Positions 35,849 to 46,398 are shown, counted from the stretch's first letter. The stretch is 64,000 bases of DNA from Rhodoplanes serenus (GCA_009720755.1 WNKV01000004.1:248001-312000); one strand, 5' to 3'. The notes: generated from the letters alone by a model not told the origin. Numbers and translations: made by a program.

Positions 35849-38116
35849 ATGCGCGGTGCGCTGGGCGGTCCGCGCGTGCTGCTGCGCCGCCTCCGCGAGG
35901 TGATGGCGGAGCCGGTCAGCGCGCAGGAACGCCTCGACAAGATCGTGGTGCTGATCGCCGCCAACATGGTGGCGGAGGTCTGCTCCGTCTACGTGCTCCG
36001 CGTCGACGGCACGCTCGAGCTGTACGCCACCGAGGGCCTCAACCGGCAGGCCGTTCACTTGACCGTGATGCGGTCCGACGAGGGCCTGGTCGGCCTGGTG
36101 GCCACCGAGGCCAGCGCCATCAACCTGTCGGACGCCCAGGCCCACCCGGCCTTCTCGTACCGGCCGGAAACCGGCGAGGAGATCTACCGCTCCTTCCTCG
36201 GCGTGCCGATCTTGCGGGCCGGCAACACGCTCGGCGTGCTGGTGGTGCAGAACCGGGCGCGACGGACCTATTCTGAGGAAGAGGTCGAGGCGCTCCAGAC
36301 CACCGCGATGGTGCTGGCCGAGATGATCGCCTCCGGCGAGCTGCTGTCGCTCGCCAAGCCGGGGGCCGAGCCGGCGGTGCGCCGGCCCGTGCATGTCAGC
36401 GGTGCGGCGCTGACCGACGCCATCGCGCTCGGTCATGTGGTGCTGCACGAGCCGCGCGTCGTCATCACCAACTTCATCGCCGACGACGTCCAGAAGGAGC
36501 TGCGCCGCCTCGGCGCCGCCATCGAGACGCTGCGGGCCGAGCTCGACCTGATGCTGGAGAGCGGCGAGGTGGCCGAGAGCGGCGAGCATCGCGACGTGCT
36601 CGAGGCCTATCGGATGTTCGCCCACGATCGCGGCTGGGTTCACAAGCTGGAGGAGGCGGTGCTGACCGGCCTCACCGCCGAGGCGGCGGTCGAGCGCGTG
36701 CAGTCCGACACCCGCGCCCGCATGCTGCGCCAGACCGATCCTTATCTGCGCGAGCGCCTGCACGATTTCGACGACCTCGCCCATCGGCTGCAACGCCAGC
36801 TGCTCGGCTACGACCACGCACCGACCCGCGACAAGCTCCCCGAGCACGCCATCCTGGTGGCCCGCTCGATGGGGCCGGCGGCGCTGCTCGACTACGACCG
36901 CAACCGGCTGCGCGGCCTGGTGCTGGAGGAGGGCGGCCCCAACTCGCACGTCGCCATCGTGGCCCGCGCGCTCGGCATCGCGGCGGTCGGCGAGGTGCCG
37001 AACGCGACCGGCCTGGCCGACCCCGGCGACGGCATCATCGTCGACGGCGTCACCGGCGACGTCCACATCCGTCCCACCCCCGACATGGAGGCGGCCTATG
37101 TGGAGCGAGTGCGGCTGCGGGCCCGCCGGCAGCTCCAGTATCTCAGCCTGCGCGACAAGCCGTCGGTCACCAAGGACGGCCAGCCGGTCACGCTGATGAT
37201 CAATGCCGGCCTGCCGGTCGACCTGCCGCATCTGGCCGAGACCGGCGCCGCCGGCATCGGCCTGTTCCGCACCGAGCTTCAGTTCATGGTGGCGGCGCAG
37301 TTCCCGCGCACCAGCGAGCAGCTGTCGCTCTACCGCAACGTGCTCGACGCCGCCGGCGGCCGGCCGGTGGTGTTCCGCACGCTCGACATAGGCGGCGACA
37401 AGGTGCTGCCCTACATGCGCAACTACGAGGAGGAGAATCCGGCGCTCGGCTGGCGCGCCATCCGCCTCGGCCTCGACCGCCCCGGCCTGTTGCGCAGCCA
37501 GGTGCGCGCCATGCTGCGCGCCGCCGCGGGACGCGAGCTGCGCATCATGTTCCCGATGGTCGCTACCGTGCAGGAGTTCGACGACGCCAAGGGCCTGGTC
37601 GAGCGCGAGCTGACCCATCTGCGCCGGCACGGCCACCGCCTGCCCGAGCGGGTCGAGGTCGGCACCATGATGGAGGTGCCGTCGCTGCTGTTCCAGCTCG
37701 ACGAGCTGTTCGACCGCGTTGACTTCCTGTCGGTCGGCTCCAACGATCTCTTGCAGTTCATGTTCGCGGCCGACCGCGGCAATGCGCGCGTCGCCAACCG
37801 CTTCGATCCCCTGTCGGTGCCGGTGCTGCGCGCCCTCAGGCTGATCGTCGAGCGCGGCCGCGCCCACGGCAAGCCGGTGACGCTGTGTGGCGAGCTCGCC
37901 TCCAAGCCGATCGGCGCCCTGGCGCTGATCGCCATCGGCTTCCGCTCCTTCTCGGTGCTGCCCTCCTCGGTCGGCCCGGTGAAGGCGATGCTGCTCGATC
38001 TCGATGCGGGCAAGGCCGAGCGGCTGGTCTCCGGCCTGATGGGGCTGCCGCTCGGCACCGCCTCGATCCGTGCCAAGCTGACCGCCTTCGCCGAAGACGA
38101 GGGCTTGACCCTGTGA
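35849..38116 (+). CDS. ptsP: Phosphoenolpyruvate-protein phosphotransferase PtsP (EI-Ntr)
   Basis: 755 residues. A GAF domain (about 28-165, with [20 protein letters not shown]) precedes the enzyme I region. The phospho-accepting His367 lies in [33 protein letters not shown] and [19 protein letters not shown] form the PEP-binding domain, with LCGELASKP near the end. It starts the nitrogen-related phosphotransfer chain to NPr (PtsO) and PtsN; those genes are not in the window. The N-terminus [17 protein letters not shown] is the standard one for alphaproteobacterial PtsP. prfA follows after 25 bases, probably cotranscribed. Confidence 0.97.
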   Translation: MRGALGGPRVLLRRLREVMAEPVSAQERLDKIVVLIAANMVAEVCSVYVLRVDGTLELYATEGLNRQAVHLTVMRSDEGLVGLVATEASAINLSDAQAHPAFSYRPETGEEIYRSFLGVPILRAGNTLGVLVVQNRARRTYSEEEVEALQTTAMVLAEMIASGELLSLAKPGAEPAVRRPVHVSGAALTDAIALGHVVLHEPRVVITNFIADDVQKELRRLGAAIETLRAELDLMLESGEVAESGEHRDVLEAYRMFAHDRGWVHKLEEAVLTGLTAEAAVERVQSDTRARMLRQTDPYLRERLHDFDDLAHRLQRQLLGYDHAPTRDKLPEHAILVARSMGPAALLDYDRNRLRGLVLEEGGPNSHVAIVARALGIAAVGEVPNATGLADPGDGIIVDGVTGDVHIRPTPDMEAAYVERVRLRARRQLQYLSLRDKPSVTKDGQPVTLMINAGLPVDLPHLAETGAAGIGLFRTELQFMVAAQFPRTSEQLSLYRNVLDAAGGRPVVFRTLDIGGDKVLPYMRNYEEENPALGWRAIRLGLDRPGLLRSQVRAMLRAAAGRELRIMFPMVATVQEFDDAKGLVERELTHLRRHGHRLPERVEVGTMMEVPSLLFQLDELFDRVDFLSVGSNDLLQFMFAADRGNARVANRFDPLSVPVLRALRLIVERGRAHGKPVTLCGELASKPIGALALIAIGFRSFSVLPSSVGPVKAMLLDLDAGKAERLVSGLMGLPLGTASIRAKLTAFAEDEGLTL

Positions 38117-38141
38117 CACCAACCGGGCTCGAAACGTCCCG

Positions 38142-39221
38142 ATGCTGCCCCGACAGAAACTCGACACCCTGGTGACGCGCCACGCGGCGCTCCAGGCGGA
38201 ACTCACCGGCAAGCTGGCGCCGGAGGCGTTCGCGCGGCTGTCGCGCGAGCTCGCCGAGCTGGCGCCGATCGTCGAGAAGGTGACGCGCTACGAGGACCTG
38301 CTGCGCGAGATCGACGACGTCGCGGCGATCGCCGCCGACCCGGACAGCGACGCCGAGATGCGCGAGATCGCCGCCGCCGAGAAGGCGGCGCTCGACGACA
38401 CCCGCAAGACCCTCGAGGACGACATCCGCCTGGCGCTGATCCCCAAGGACGCCATGGACGAGCGCAACGTCATCCTCGAGATCCGCGCCGGCACCGGCGG
38501 CGACGAGGCGTCGCTGTTCGCCGGCGACCTGTTCCGGATGTACGAGCGCTATGCCGCCACCCGCGGCTGGAAGACCGAGATCCTGTCGGCGAGCGAGGGC
38601 ACGGTCGGCGGCTACAAGGAGATCGTCGCCGAGATCCGCGGGGCCGGTGCGTTCGCCCGGCTGAAGTTCGAGTCGGGAGTCCACCGGGTGCAGCGGGTGC
38701 CCGACACCGAGGCGTCCGGCCGCATCCACACCTCGGCCGCCACCGTCGCGGTGCTGCCCGAGGTCGAGGACGTCGACATCGCCATCAACGAGGCCGACCT
38801 CAAGGTCGACACCATGCGGGCGGGCGGCGCCGGCGGCCAGCACGTCAACAAGACCGAGTCGGCGATCCGCATCACCCATGTGCCGAGCGGCATCGTCGTC
38901 TTCGTCCAGGAGGAGCGCTCGCAGCATCGCAACCGCGCCAAGGCGATGGCGATGCTGCGGGCCAGGCTCTACGACATCGAGCGGCAGAAGCGCGACGCCG
39001 AGCGCGCCGCCGAGCGGCGCGGCCAGGTCGGCTCGGGCGATCGCTCCGAGCGCATCCGCACCTACAATTTTCCGCAAGGGCGCGTCACCGATCACCGCAT
39101 CAACCTCACCCTCTACAAGCTGCCGCAGGTGATGGAGGGTGAGGCGCTCGGCGAGATCGTCGACGCGCTGGTGACGGAGCACAACGCGGCGCTGCTCGCC
39201 GCCGAGAGCGGAACCGCCTGA
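38142..39221 (+). CDS. prfA: Peptide chain release factor 1
   Basis: 359 residues. The GGQ motif (231-233, GAGGQHVNK) for peptidyl-tRNA hydrolysis and the stop-codon-reading tripeptide position PDT at 187-189 (usually PxT, here [13 protein letters not shown]) are both present. It terminates translation at UAA and UAG. The methyltransferase that modifies the GGQ glutamine, PrmC, is encoded just downstream, the classic pairing. Confidence 0.97.
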   Translation: MLPRQKLDTLVTRHAALQAELTGKLAPEAFARLSRELAELAPIVEKVTRYEDLLREIDDVAAIAADPDSDAEMREIAAAEKAALDDTRKTLEDDIRLALIPKDAMDERNVILEIRAGTGGDEASLFAGDLFRMYERYAATRGWKTEILSASEGTVGGYKEIVAEIRGAGAFARLKFESGVHRVQRVPDTEASGRIHTSAATVAVLPEVEDVDIAINEADLKVDTMRAGGAGGQHVNKTESAIRITHVPSGIVVFVQEERSQHRNRAKAMAMLRARLYDIERQKRDAERAAERRGQVGSGDRSERIRTYNFPQGRVTDHRINLTLYKLPQVMEGEALGEIVDALVTEHNAALLAAESGTA

Positions 39222-39276
39222 CGCGACGCGCGGCGCCGAGCGGCCCGATGCCTCTCGCAACCGAAGGAAATCGGAT

Positions 39277-39462
39277 GTGACAATGCACAAGCCGCGATTT
39301 CCGCTCCGCTGGCGCCACCGGCTGTTTCGGATGCTGAAACCGCGCACTCTGCTGGGCCTGTCGCTCCAGCTCGCGGTGGCGACCGCGGTGCTGATCGCGG
39401 CGCTCTACTGGACCGGCCAGCTCGGTGCCATCCACCGCCTGTGGGTCGCATGGACCTCATGA
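39277..39462 (+). CDS. Small single-span membrane protein coupled to prmC
   Basis: 61 residues: a basic N-terminus (HKPRFPLRWRHRLFRMLKPR) and one transmembrane helix (LLGLSLQLAVATAVLIAALY). GTG at 39277 has AAGGA 8 bases upstream; an ATG follows at 39283. Its TGA overlaps the prmC ATG in an ATGA arrangement, and its codons keep the strong G/C third-position bias of neighbours, both supporting a real gene. Function unknown. Confidence 0.65.
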   Translation: MTMHKPRFPLRWRHRLFRMLKPRTLLGLSLQLAVATAVLIAALYWTGQLGAIHRLWVAWTS

Positions 39463-40340
39463 CGGTCGCGGCCGGCGACACGATCGGGGCGGCACGCCGC
39501 GGCGTGGCGGCGGTGCTGCGGGCCGCTGGCCTCGAGACGCCGGATCTCGATGCTCGCCTCCTGGTCGGCCACGCGCTCGGCCTCGATCACGCCGGCCTCG
39601 CGGCCGCCGCGGAACGGCCGCTGACCGCCGAGGAGGCCACCCATGTGGCGGCGCTCACGACGCGACGGCTCGCCCGCGAGCCGGTGACCCGCATTCTCGG
39701 CGGCAGTGCGTTCTGGAGCTTGCCGCTGGTGGTGACCGCGGACGTGCTCGATCCGCGCCCCGACACCGAGACCGTGGTGGAGGCGGCGCTCGCCGCCGTG
39801 ACGGCGCGTCAGGGCGGCCGCGACGCGACGCGACGCATCGCCGATCTCGGCACCGGCTCGGGCGCGCTGCTGCTGGCGCTTCTCACCGAGCTGCCGGCGG
39901 CGTTCGGCATCGGCACCGACCGCAGCGTCGCGGCGCTCGCCACGGCGCGCGACAATGCTGTGCGGCTCGGCCTTCTCGACCGCTTGCGGCTCGTGGCCTG
40001 TGATTTCGGCACGGCGCTCGACGGTGGCCTCGATCTCGTCGTCGCCAATCCACCCTATATACCGAGCCGCGAGATCGCCGCGCTCGCCCCGGAGGTACGG
40101 GTCTACGATCCGCATCTCGCACTCGACGGCGGGCCGGACGGCCTTTCCGCCTACCGTGCCATCGCGGCCGATGCCGGGCGTCTGCTCGCCCCCGGTGGGG
40201 TGCTGGTGGTGGAGGTCGGGATCGGCCAGGCCGGAGCGGTCGCCGCTCTGTTCACGACGGCGGGGCTCGTCTGTGAAACGCCACCGCATCCGGATCTTTC
40301 CGGAGTCCTGCGGGCCGTCACGGCGGTCCGGCAAACCTGA
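39459..40340 (+). CDS. prmC: Release factor glutamine N5-methyltransferase PrmC
   Basis: 293 residues. The catalytic NPPY motif (VVANPPYIPSREI) and the SAM-binding IADLGTGSGALLLALL are present, with the helical N-terminal substrate domain (ARRGVAAVLRAAGLETPDLDARLL). It methylates the GGQ glutamine of RF1/RF2. Start options are GTG 39441, ATG 39450 and ATG 39459; the last overlaps the preceding stop codon and is preferred. Confidence 0.94.
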   Translation: MTVAAGDTIGAARRGVAAVLRAAGLETPDLDARLLVGHALGLDHAGLAAAAERPLTAEEATHVAALTTRRLAREPVTRILGGSAFWSLPLVVTADVLDPRPDTETVVEAALAAVTARQGGRDATRRIADLGTGSGALLLALLTELPAAFGIGTDRSVAALATARDNAVRLGLLDRLRLVACDFGTALDGGLDLVVANPPYIPSREIAALAPEVRVYDPHLALDGGPDGLSAYRAIAADAGRLLAPGGVLVVEVGIGQAGAVAALFTTAGLVCETPPHPDLSGVLRAVTAVRQT

Positions 40341-40831
40341 TATACAAATTTGAAACACATTTCCAAGAACGGACAAAAAAGAGCTTGATTATCCGGCTGG
40401 AGTGACTAGTTTCCGCTTACGGAATCGACCTGGGTCGGGGTTGAATCGCTGCATTGGAGGCCCCGAGCATGGCTCGGCGAGGCGGGCAGCGGGGGACACG
40501 GTCGGCAAACATCCGAATGAACAGGATTGATGCCGCACCACCCGGGATCGAGATACTTCAGCGGCTCCAGCGTGCGCTCAGGGCGAAGTCACCCAAGAGC
40601 CATGCGGGCATCGTGAGAGGTTGACAGCGCCGCGGACATGCCGCGGTGGCAAGCTGAGCCAACAGACGTGGGAAATGCGGCGCGTCCCTGGATGCCCCGC
40701 AAGCATCGGCTGCATGCGCGAGCATCGTCGCGCTGTCGCACTCGATGGTGATCGGCCATGCGCCGATCCGAGCAACCGTTGATGGAACCGGCGGAGGACC
40801 CGCCGCAATCAGAGGTGGCCAGAAGCCGAAC
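40341..40831. other. Intergenic region between prmC and the DUF4167 gene
   Basis: 491 bases. The first 60 bases are unusually AT-rich for this genome (ATACAAATTTGAAACACATT and ACAAAAAAGAGCTTGATTAT), the most AT-rich stretch seen, and probably hold a promoter or leader. A short palindrome TCCGCTTACGGA follows near 40411. A 51-codon reading frame at 40469-40624 has a weak Shine-Dalgarno but poor codon bias and is not called. A structured leader or small RNA is possible but not shown. Confidence 0.5.
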
Positions 40832-41506
40832 ATGAGAAACGGTCAGAACAAGCGCATGCGGGGCCGTAACCGCAAGAGCCACAACCCGCTGACGCGGGTC
40901 TACGAGTCGAACGGCCCCGACGTGAAAATTCGCGGCACCGCGTCGCACGTCGCCGAGAAGTACATGCAGCTCGCACGCGACGCGCAGGCGTCCGGCGATC
41001 CGGTTTCGGCCGAGAACTACTTCCAGCACGCCGAGCATTATCTCCGCCTGATCGCGGCCGCGCAGGAGCAGTTCCGTCAGACGCCGTCGTTCTTCCGTGG
41101 CGAGGGCGGCGGCGCCGACCCGCGCGACGAGGGCTACGACGACGACGGCGACGACCAGCCGTCGCTGCCGGGCACCGGCGAGCAACCGGCCTTCGGGACC
41201 CGTGACCCGCAACCCTATCTGCCGCGCGACGCCCAGTTCTTCGTCCCGCGCGAGCAGCCCTACGGACGTCAGCCGCAGCCGGCGGCGAGCGACGAGGGCA
41301 TCGACCGGCTGCCGTCCTTTGTCACCGGCGCGCCGGCGCCGCAGCCCCAGGGCGGCGGCCAGAACGGCTTCGAGGGCCAGGGCGGCCAAACCGCCGACCG
41401 CTTCCCGCTGCATCGCCGCCGTCGCCGCCATCGCACCCGCGGTGAAGCGGGGGCCGCGGCGGAGGCCAGCGAGGACACCGCAGCCGGCGGACCGACGCAG
41501 GACTGA
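40832..41506 (+). CDS. DUF4167 domain protein
   Basis: 224 residues. The conserved N-terminal domain runs RGRNRKSHNPLTRVYESNG, VKIRGTASHVAEKYMQLARD and AENYFQHAEHYLRLI (about 9-75). The remainder is low-complexity, Gln/Pro/Gly/Asp-rich, ending in an Arg/His cluster (HRRRRRHRTRGE). Basic RNA-binding-like composition; the family is confined to alphaproteobacteria and has no assigned function. The start is set at MRNGQNKRM, which matches the family. Confidence 0.94.
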   Translation: MRNGQNKRMRGRNRKSHNPLTRVYESNGPDVKIRGTASHVAEKYMQLARDAQASGDPVSAENYFQHAEHYLRLIAAAQEQFRQTPSFFRGEGGGADPRDEGYDDDGDDQPSLPGTGEQPAFGTRDPQPYLPRDAQFFVPREQPYGRQPQPAASDEGIDRLPSFVTGAPAPQPQGGGQNGFEGQGGQTADRFPLHRRRRRHRTRGEAGAAAEASEDTAAGGPTQD

Positions 41507-41643
41507 TCGGAGCTTCGGATCGATCGACCGAGGCGCCGGCCCGGCGGCCCCCGCCGCAGTGAACGGCCGGCCCCCCGCGGCAGCGTGTGACCGACCAGCC
41601 CGCGCCGGCGCAGATCGCCGGCGGCACGACGGCCGACGCTGCG

Positions 41644-43884
41644 TCAGCGCCGGCGTTCGGGGATTAGGCGGAACAGCAGCAGCGAGCGCGACGTCACCTC
41701 GTACTCGTCGCCGAAGCCGAAGCGTGGCAGGTCCTCCTCGTCGAGCTCGACATGCTCGACATTGGTGTCGATCAGCCGTGCCCAGCCATTCCCCGCCGCT
41801 ACCTCGGGCAGCGTGAACTTCACCGGGATCTCGGCGGCGTTGACGATGAGCAGCATGGTGGCGTCGCTGCCGCGACGGCGAATGCCGCTCGCCTGCGCCC
41901 GCCCGTCGAACACCACGCCCATGCACTTGGCGTAGGGGTCGCCCCACTGCTCGGCTCCCATCTCGGAGCCGGCCGGCGTCAGCCAGGTGACGTCGCGCAC
42001 GCCGATCTCGTCGTTCCATTCGCCGGTGAAGAAGCGGTTGCGGCGCAGGATCGCGTAGGCGCGGCGGATCTCGATCAGCCGCGCCGTGAAGGTGTACAGC
42101 TCCTCGCCCTCGGGACCGATGTTCCAGTCCACCCAGCTGATCTCGTTGTCCTGGCAATAGGCGTTGTTATTGCCCTGCTGGGTGCGGCCGAACTCGTCGC
42201 CCGCGGTGATCATCGGGGTGCCCTGGCTGAGCAGCAGGGTCGCCATCAGGTTGCGCTTCTGCCGCTCGCGCAGCGCCTTGATGGCGGGATCGTCGGTCGG
42301 TCCCTCGGCGCCGTGATTCCAGGTGTAGTTGGCGTTGTGGCCGTCGCGATTGTCCTCGCCATTGGCCTCGTTGTGCTTGTCGTTGTAGCTGACCACGTCG
42401 TTGAGCGTGAAGCCGTCGTGCGCCGTGATGAAGTTGACGCTTGCCCACGGCTTGCGGCCGCGCCGGTTGAACAGGTCGCCCGAGCCGGTGAGGCGCGTCG
42501 CGAACTCGGCGAGCTGACCCTCGTCGCCCTTCCAGAACTTGCGCACGGTGTCGCGATAGCGGTCGTTCCACTCGGCCCAGCCGGGCGGAAAGCGGCCGAC
42601 CTGATAACCGCCGGGGCCGCAGTCCCACGGCTCGGTGATCAGCTTGACGGACGACAGCACCGGGTCCTGACGGCACGAGTCGAGAAAGCCACCGCCTTCG
42701 TCGAAGCCGTAGGGCTCGCGCGCGAGAATCGTGCCGAGATCGAAGCGGAAGCCGTCGACATGCATCTCCTCGACCCAGTAGCGCAGGCTGTCGGTGACCA
42801 TCTGGAGCACGCGCTGATGCGAGAGATTCAGCGTGTTTCCGGTGCCGGTGTCGTTGATGTAGTAGCGCGGCTGATCGGGCAGCAGCCGATAGTAGGAGGC
42901 GTTGTCGATGCCCTTGAACGACAAGGTCGGGCCGCGCTCGTTGCCCTCCGCCGTGTGATTGTAGACGACGTCGAGGATCACCTCGATGCCGGAGTCGTTC
43001 AGCCGCGCCACCATCTCCTTGAACTCCGAGAAGGCGAAGTCCGGCACCGCCGCATAGCGCCGCTCTGGCGCGAAGAAGCCGATGGAGTTGTAGCCCCAGT
43101 AGTTCACCAGTCCCTTGTCGAGCAGATAGGTGTCGTCCACGAAGGTATGGATCGGCAACAGCTCGACCGCGGTGACGCCGAGCTTGCGCAGATGGTCGAT
43201 GACGGCCGGCTGGCCGAGGCCGCGGAAGGTGCCGCGCAGCGGCTCCGGCACCGCCGGGTGCTGCTTGGTGAAGCCGCGCACATGCATCTCGTAGACCACG
43301 CTGCGGTCCCACGGGATCTTGGGCGAGCGCACGTCGCCCCAGGTGAAGGCCGGATCGATGACGCGGCACTTGAGCATCTTGGGGGCGCTGTCGCGCTCGT
43401 CGAAGGTGGTGTCGTCCTCGGTCTCGAGCTGGTAGCCGAACAGCTCCGGCCCCCATTCGAGCTTGCCGATCACCGCCTTGGCGTAAGGGTCGAGCACCAG
43501 CTTGTTGGCATTGAAGCGGTGGCCGTGTTGCGGCTCGTAGGGGCCGTGGACGCGATAGCCGTAGATGGTGCCGGGGCGCGCGTCGGGCAGGAAGCCGTGC
43601 CACACCTCGTCGGTGAACTCGGGCAGCTCGATGCGCTCGATCTCCCGTTCACCGTGATCGTCGAACAGGCACAGCTCCACCTTGGTGGCATGCGCCGAGA
43701 ACAGCGCGAAGTTGACGCCGAGCCCCGTCCAGGTGGCGCCGAGCGGATGCGGCGAGCCCTCGCGGATGCGCGATGTCACGACCGCCGGCGCGCCGGTCGG
43801 CGGCGTGGCCTCCGTTGCGGCGGACGGGGTCGCGGCCGGCCTCGCCGCGGTGGACGGGGTCGGGGGGCTGACGTGCTGGGTCAT
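41644..43884 (-). CDS. glgX: Glycogen debranching enzyme GlgX
   Basis: 746 residues. CBM48 domain (HPLGATWTGLGVNFALFSAH, about 45-65) then a GH13 barrel: ILDVVYNHTAEG (region I), DGFRFDLGTIL with the nucleophile Asp, ITEPWDCGPGGYQVG with the acid/base Glu, and FITAHDGFTLNDVVSYNDKHN with the third carboxylate. It removes alpha-1,6 branches from glycogen limit dextrins. An Ala/Thr/Pro-rich first 40 residues are unusual but in frame with the only good ATG. No other glg genes are in the window. Confidence 0.96.
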   Translation of the reverse strand: MTQHVSPPTPSTAARPAATPSAATEATPPTGAPAVVTSRIREGSPHPLGATWTGLGVNFALFSAHATKVELCLFDDHGEREIERIELPEFTDEVWHGFLPDARPGTIYGYRVHGPYEPQHGHRFNANKLVLDPYAKAVIGKLEWGPELFGYQLETEDDTTFDERDSAPKMLKCRVIDPAFTWGDVRSPKIPWDRSVVYEMHVRGFTKQHPAVPEPLRGTFRGLGQPAVIDHLRKLGVTAVELLPIHTFVDDTYLLDKGLVNYWGYNSIGFFAPERRYAAVPDFAFSEFKEMVARLNDSGIEVILDVVYNHTAEGNERGPTLSFKGIDNASYYRLLPDQPRYYINDTGTGNTLNLSHQRVLQMVTDSLRYWVEEMHVDGFRFDLGTILAREPYGFDEGGGFLDSCRQDPVLSSVKLITEPWDCGPGGYQVGRFPPGWAEWNDRYRDTVRKFWKGDEGQLAEFATRLTGSGDLFNRRGRKPWASVNFITAHDGFTLNDVVSYNDKHNEANGEDNRDGHNANYTWNHGAEGPTDDPAIKALRERQKRNLMATLLLSQGTPMITAGDEFGRTQQGNNNAYCQDNEISWVDWNIGPEGEELYTFTARLIEIRRAYAILRRNRFFTGEWNDEIGVRDVTWLTPAGSEMGAEQWGDPYAKCMGVVFDGRAQASGIRRRGSDATMLLIVNAAEIPVKFTLPEVAAGNGWARLIDTNVEHVELDEEDLPRFGFGDEYEVTSRSLLLFRLIPERRR

Positions 43885-44212
43885 CGAGACGATCTCCACC
43901 GGGACGAGAGGACGACGGCCCGGACGGCGATCCCACAGGCCACCGCGTCGCGCCACGGCGCGCAGCACGGCGATCGGCATGGGGGCTCGTAGCACGGGGC
44001 GCGATCGGGCGAGGCCCGGGCCGCGGAGTAACGCGGTGCCGGCGGGCCGGCGACTTTCAACCGGCACGCCGCGGGAAAGTTCCCGTGCCGGGACGGCGAC
44101 CGACAAGAATCTCGCACGGCGGTGGCACCGTATCGCGATCCGGACGTTGTCGAGCGCGGAACCTGCCCGCTCGCTCCGGACCGCCGGAGGACTGCCCCCG
44201 AAGGACCTCAGC
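43885..44212. other. Divergent intergenic region glgX / AI-2E-type transporter
   Basis: 328 bases without a gene. A hairpin lies at 44061-44091: outer arms CCGGCAC/GTGCCGG and inner arms GGGAA/TTCCC around an AG loop, with a 5-base bulge on the left. It may be a regulatory or termination structure. No promoter boxes stand out. Confidence 0.45.
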
Positions 44213-46309
44213 ATGCCGAACGGAGATCGGACGCCTGCCCAGGTGGCGCCTGCCCAGGTGGCGCCCGCCGACAGTCCCACCCTGGCGGAGCTGCTGACGC
44301 TCGCGGTCGGCGTGGTGGTGGTGGCGGCCCTCTATCTCGGGCGCGACGTGCTGGTGCCGATCACGCTCGCGGTGCTGCTCACCTTCGTGCTCGCCCCGCT
44401 GGTGCGGGCGCTGCGCTTCCTGCGGCTCGGCCGGGTGCCGGCCGTCATCGCCGCCGTGCTGGTGGCGCTCGCGGTGCTGACCTCGATCGGCGCCGTCATC
44501 GGCGCCCAGATCGCCGGCCTCGCTGCCGATCTGCCGCGCTACGAATCGACCATCCGCAACAAGATCGACGTGGTCCGCGACCAGACGGTCGGCCGGGTCA
44601 CCCGCCTCGTCGCGCATCTGGAGCAGCTGCGCGCCGACGACGAGGCCGATGCACCGGCGCCGCCGAATGCTCGCGAGGGAACGGCGCCCACCGGCAGCCA
44701 GCCGCCGGCCGCCAAGGCGCCCGCGAAGAACGGCGCCGCTCCGGAGAGCGAGGGCACAACCGGCATTCCCTCGCTCGACACGCTGCAACGCTACGTCTCG
44801 CCGGTGCTCAGCCCGCTTGCGACGCTCGGCATCGTGCTGGTCTTCGTCACCTTCATCCTGCTCCAGAAGGAGGACCTGCGCGACCGCTTCATCCGCCTGT
44901 TCGGCTCGCGCGACCTGCATCGCACCACGGTGGCGCTCAACGAGGCCGGCCATCGCCTGAGCAAGTTCTTCCTCACCCAGCTCGCGCTCAACACCGCTTT
45001 CGGTGTGCTGGTCACGTCGGGGCTCTATCTCATCGGCCTGCCGAGCCCGCTCTTGTGGGGCATCGTCGCCGGCCTGTGCCGCTTCGTGCCTTATGTGGGG
45101 GCCTGGGTGGCGGCGGCGCTGCCGCTCGCGGTGGCGGCGGCGGTCGATCCCGGCTGGAGCATGGTGGCGTGGACGGCGGCGCTGTTCATCATCACCGAGC
45201 CGCTGATGGGCCAGGTGGTGGAGCCGGTGGCCTATGGCCACTCGACCGGCCTGTCGCCGGTGTCGGTGCTGATCGCCACGGTGTTCTGGACCTGGCTGTG
45301 GGGACCCATCGGGCTGATCCTGGCGACCCCGCTGACGCTGTGCCTGGTGGTGCTGGGCCGCCATGTCGAGCGGCTGGAGTTCCTCGACGTGCTGCTCGGC
45401 GACCGGCCGGCACTGACCGCCACCGAGACGTTCTATCAGCGCATGCTGGCGGGCGATCCCGACGAGGTGCAGGACCAGGCCGAGGCGCTGCTGAAGACCC
45501 GCTCGCTCTCCGCCTATTACGACGAGGTGGCGCTGCGCGGGCTGGCGCTGGCCGCCAGCGACGTGGCGCGCGGCGTGCTCAGCCCGGTTCGTATCCGCCG
45601 CATCGCCGACGAGGTGTGCGAGGTGGTAGAGGAGCTCGACGACTACGATGACCGTGCCCCGCGGCCGGCGACGCCGGAGGACGAGGCGAGCCCGTTGCCG
45701 GCGGAGCCGAGCGACGACGATGCGCCGCCGGGGCGCGAGGCGCCGCCTCCCGAAGCGCGCAGCGGCGCCTGGGCGAGCGCCGCGCCGGTGCTGTGCATCG
45801 CCGGCGCGAGCCCGCTCGACGAGGCGGCCACCGCCATGCTGGCGCAGCTCCTCGGCAAGCACGGGCTGGCGGCGCGAACGCTCGCGAGCGATCGCCTGTC
45901 GCGCGTGCATGTGGCGTCGCTCGATCCCGCCGGCATCGCCTTCGTGTGCGTGTCGCTGATCGAGTCGACCGGGCACGTCGCCCGCACCCGCCACATGATC
46001 CGCCGGCTGCGCCGCCAGCTTCCCGGCGTGCCGGTGCTGGTCGGGCTGTGGCCAGCCGGCGAGCGCGACGATGGCGGCGACAGCGTGCGGGCAACCATCG
46101 GGGCGGATCTCTACGTCTCGTCGCTGACGGAAGCCGTGAACGCCTGCGTCGATGCCGCAATGGCCGCCGCCGTCGCGGCTCCGGCAGGCTCGCCGGCCGC
46201 GGCTTCGGCGGCGTCCGGTCAGGATGCCGGCGAGTCGGCCCGCACGGCTCCGCCCGCCGCTGTCGTCGAGCCCGCGGCCGCGACCGCGGGCGGCATCGTG
46301 CCGGCATAA
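44213..46309 (+). CDS. AI-2E family transporter with an extra C-terminal Rossmann-like domain
   Basis: 698 residues. Residues about 25-390 are the AI-2E/PerM family: an N-terminal helix pair (LTLAVGVVVVAALYLG; VPITLAVLLTFVLAPLV), an inserted Ala/Pro-rich low-complexity loop (about 140-185), then FVTFILLQKEDLRDRFIRLF, LGLPSP-type and EPLMGQVVEPVAYGHSTGLSP signature segments. After an acidic Pro/Glu-rich linker (about 475-520), residues 525-650 form an alpha/beta domain (VLCIAGASPLDEAATAMLAQL; IAFVCVSLIESTG; VPVLVGLWPAGERDD; GADLYVSSLTEAVNAC) laid out like a cobalamin-binding domain but without its DxHxxG motif. The substrate is unknown; PerM-type proteins export varied molecules. Confidence 0.9.
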   Translation: MPNGDRTPAQVAPAQVAPADSPTLAELLTLAVGVVVVAALYLGRDVLVPITLAVLLTFVLAPLVRALRFLRLGRVPAVIAAVLVALAVLTSIGAVIGAQIAGLAADLPRYESTIRNKIDVVRDQTVGRVTRLVAHLEQLRADDEADAPAPPNAREGTAPTGSQPPAAKAPAKNGAAPESEGTTGIPSLDTLQRYVSPVLSPLATLGIVLVFVTFILLQKEDLRDRFIRLFGSRDLHRTTVALNEAGHRLSKFFLTQLALNTAFGVLVTSGLYLIGLPSPLLWGIVAGLCRFVPYVGAWVAAALPLAVAAAVDPGWSMVAWTAALFIITEPLMGQVVEPVAYGHSTGLSPVSVLIATVFWTWLWGPIGLILATPLTLCLVVLGRHVERLEFLDVLLGDRPALTATETFYQRMLAGDPDEVQDQAEALLKTRSLSAYYDEVALRGLALAASDVARGVLSPVRIRRIADEVCEVVEELDDYDDRAPRPATPEDEASPLPAEPSDDDAPPGREAPPPEARSGAWASAAPVLCIAGASPLDEAATAMLAQLLGKHGLAARTLASDRLSRVHVASLDPAGIAFVCVSLIESTGHVARTRHMIRRLRRQLPGVPVLVGLWPAGERDDGGDSVRATIGADLYVSSLTEAVNACVDAAMAAAVAAPAGSPAAASAASGQDAGESARTAPPAAVVEPAAATAGGIVPA

Positions 46310-46398
46310 CGACGCATTGCATCGCGCTGCTGACGGGCGGCAGAGCCCGCCACCCGCCCACGTCAGTCATCCTCGTCATACTGTTGTCGGGTGATCAG

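Noticed and set aside
40469-40624. 51-codon basic reading frame between prmC and the DUF4167 gene with GGAG 11 bases upstream
   Set aside because: Codon choice (AGG, ATA, CTT, GAT) is unlike neighbouring genes and the product resembles nothing; kept only as a possibility in the intergenic entry.
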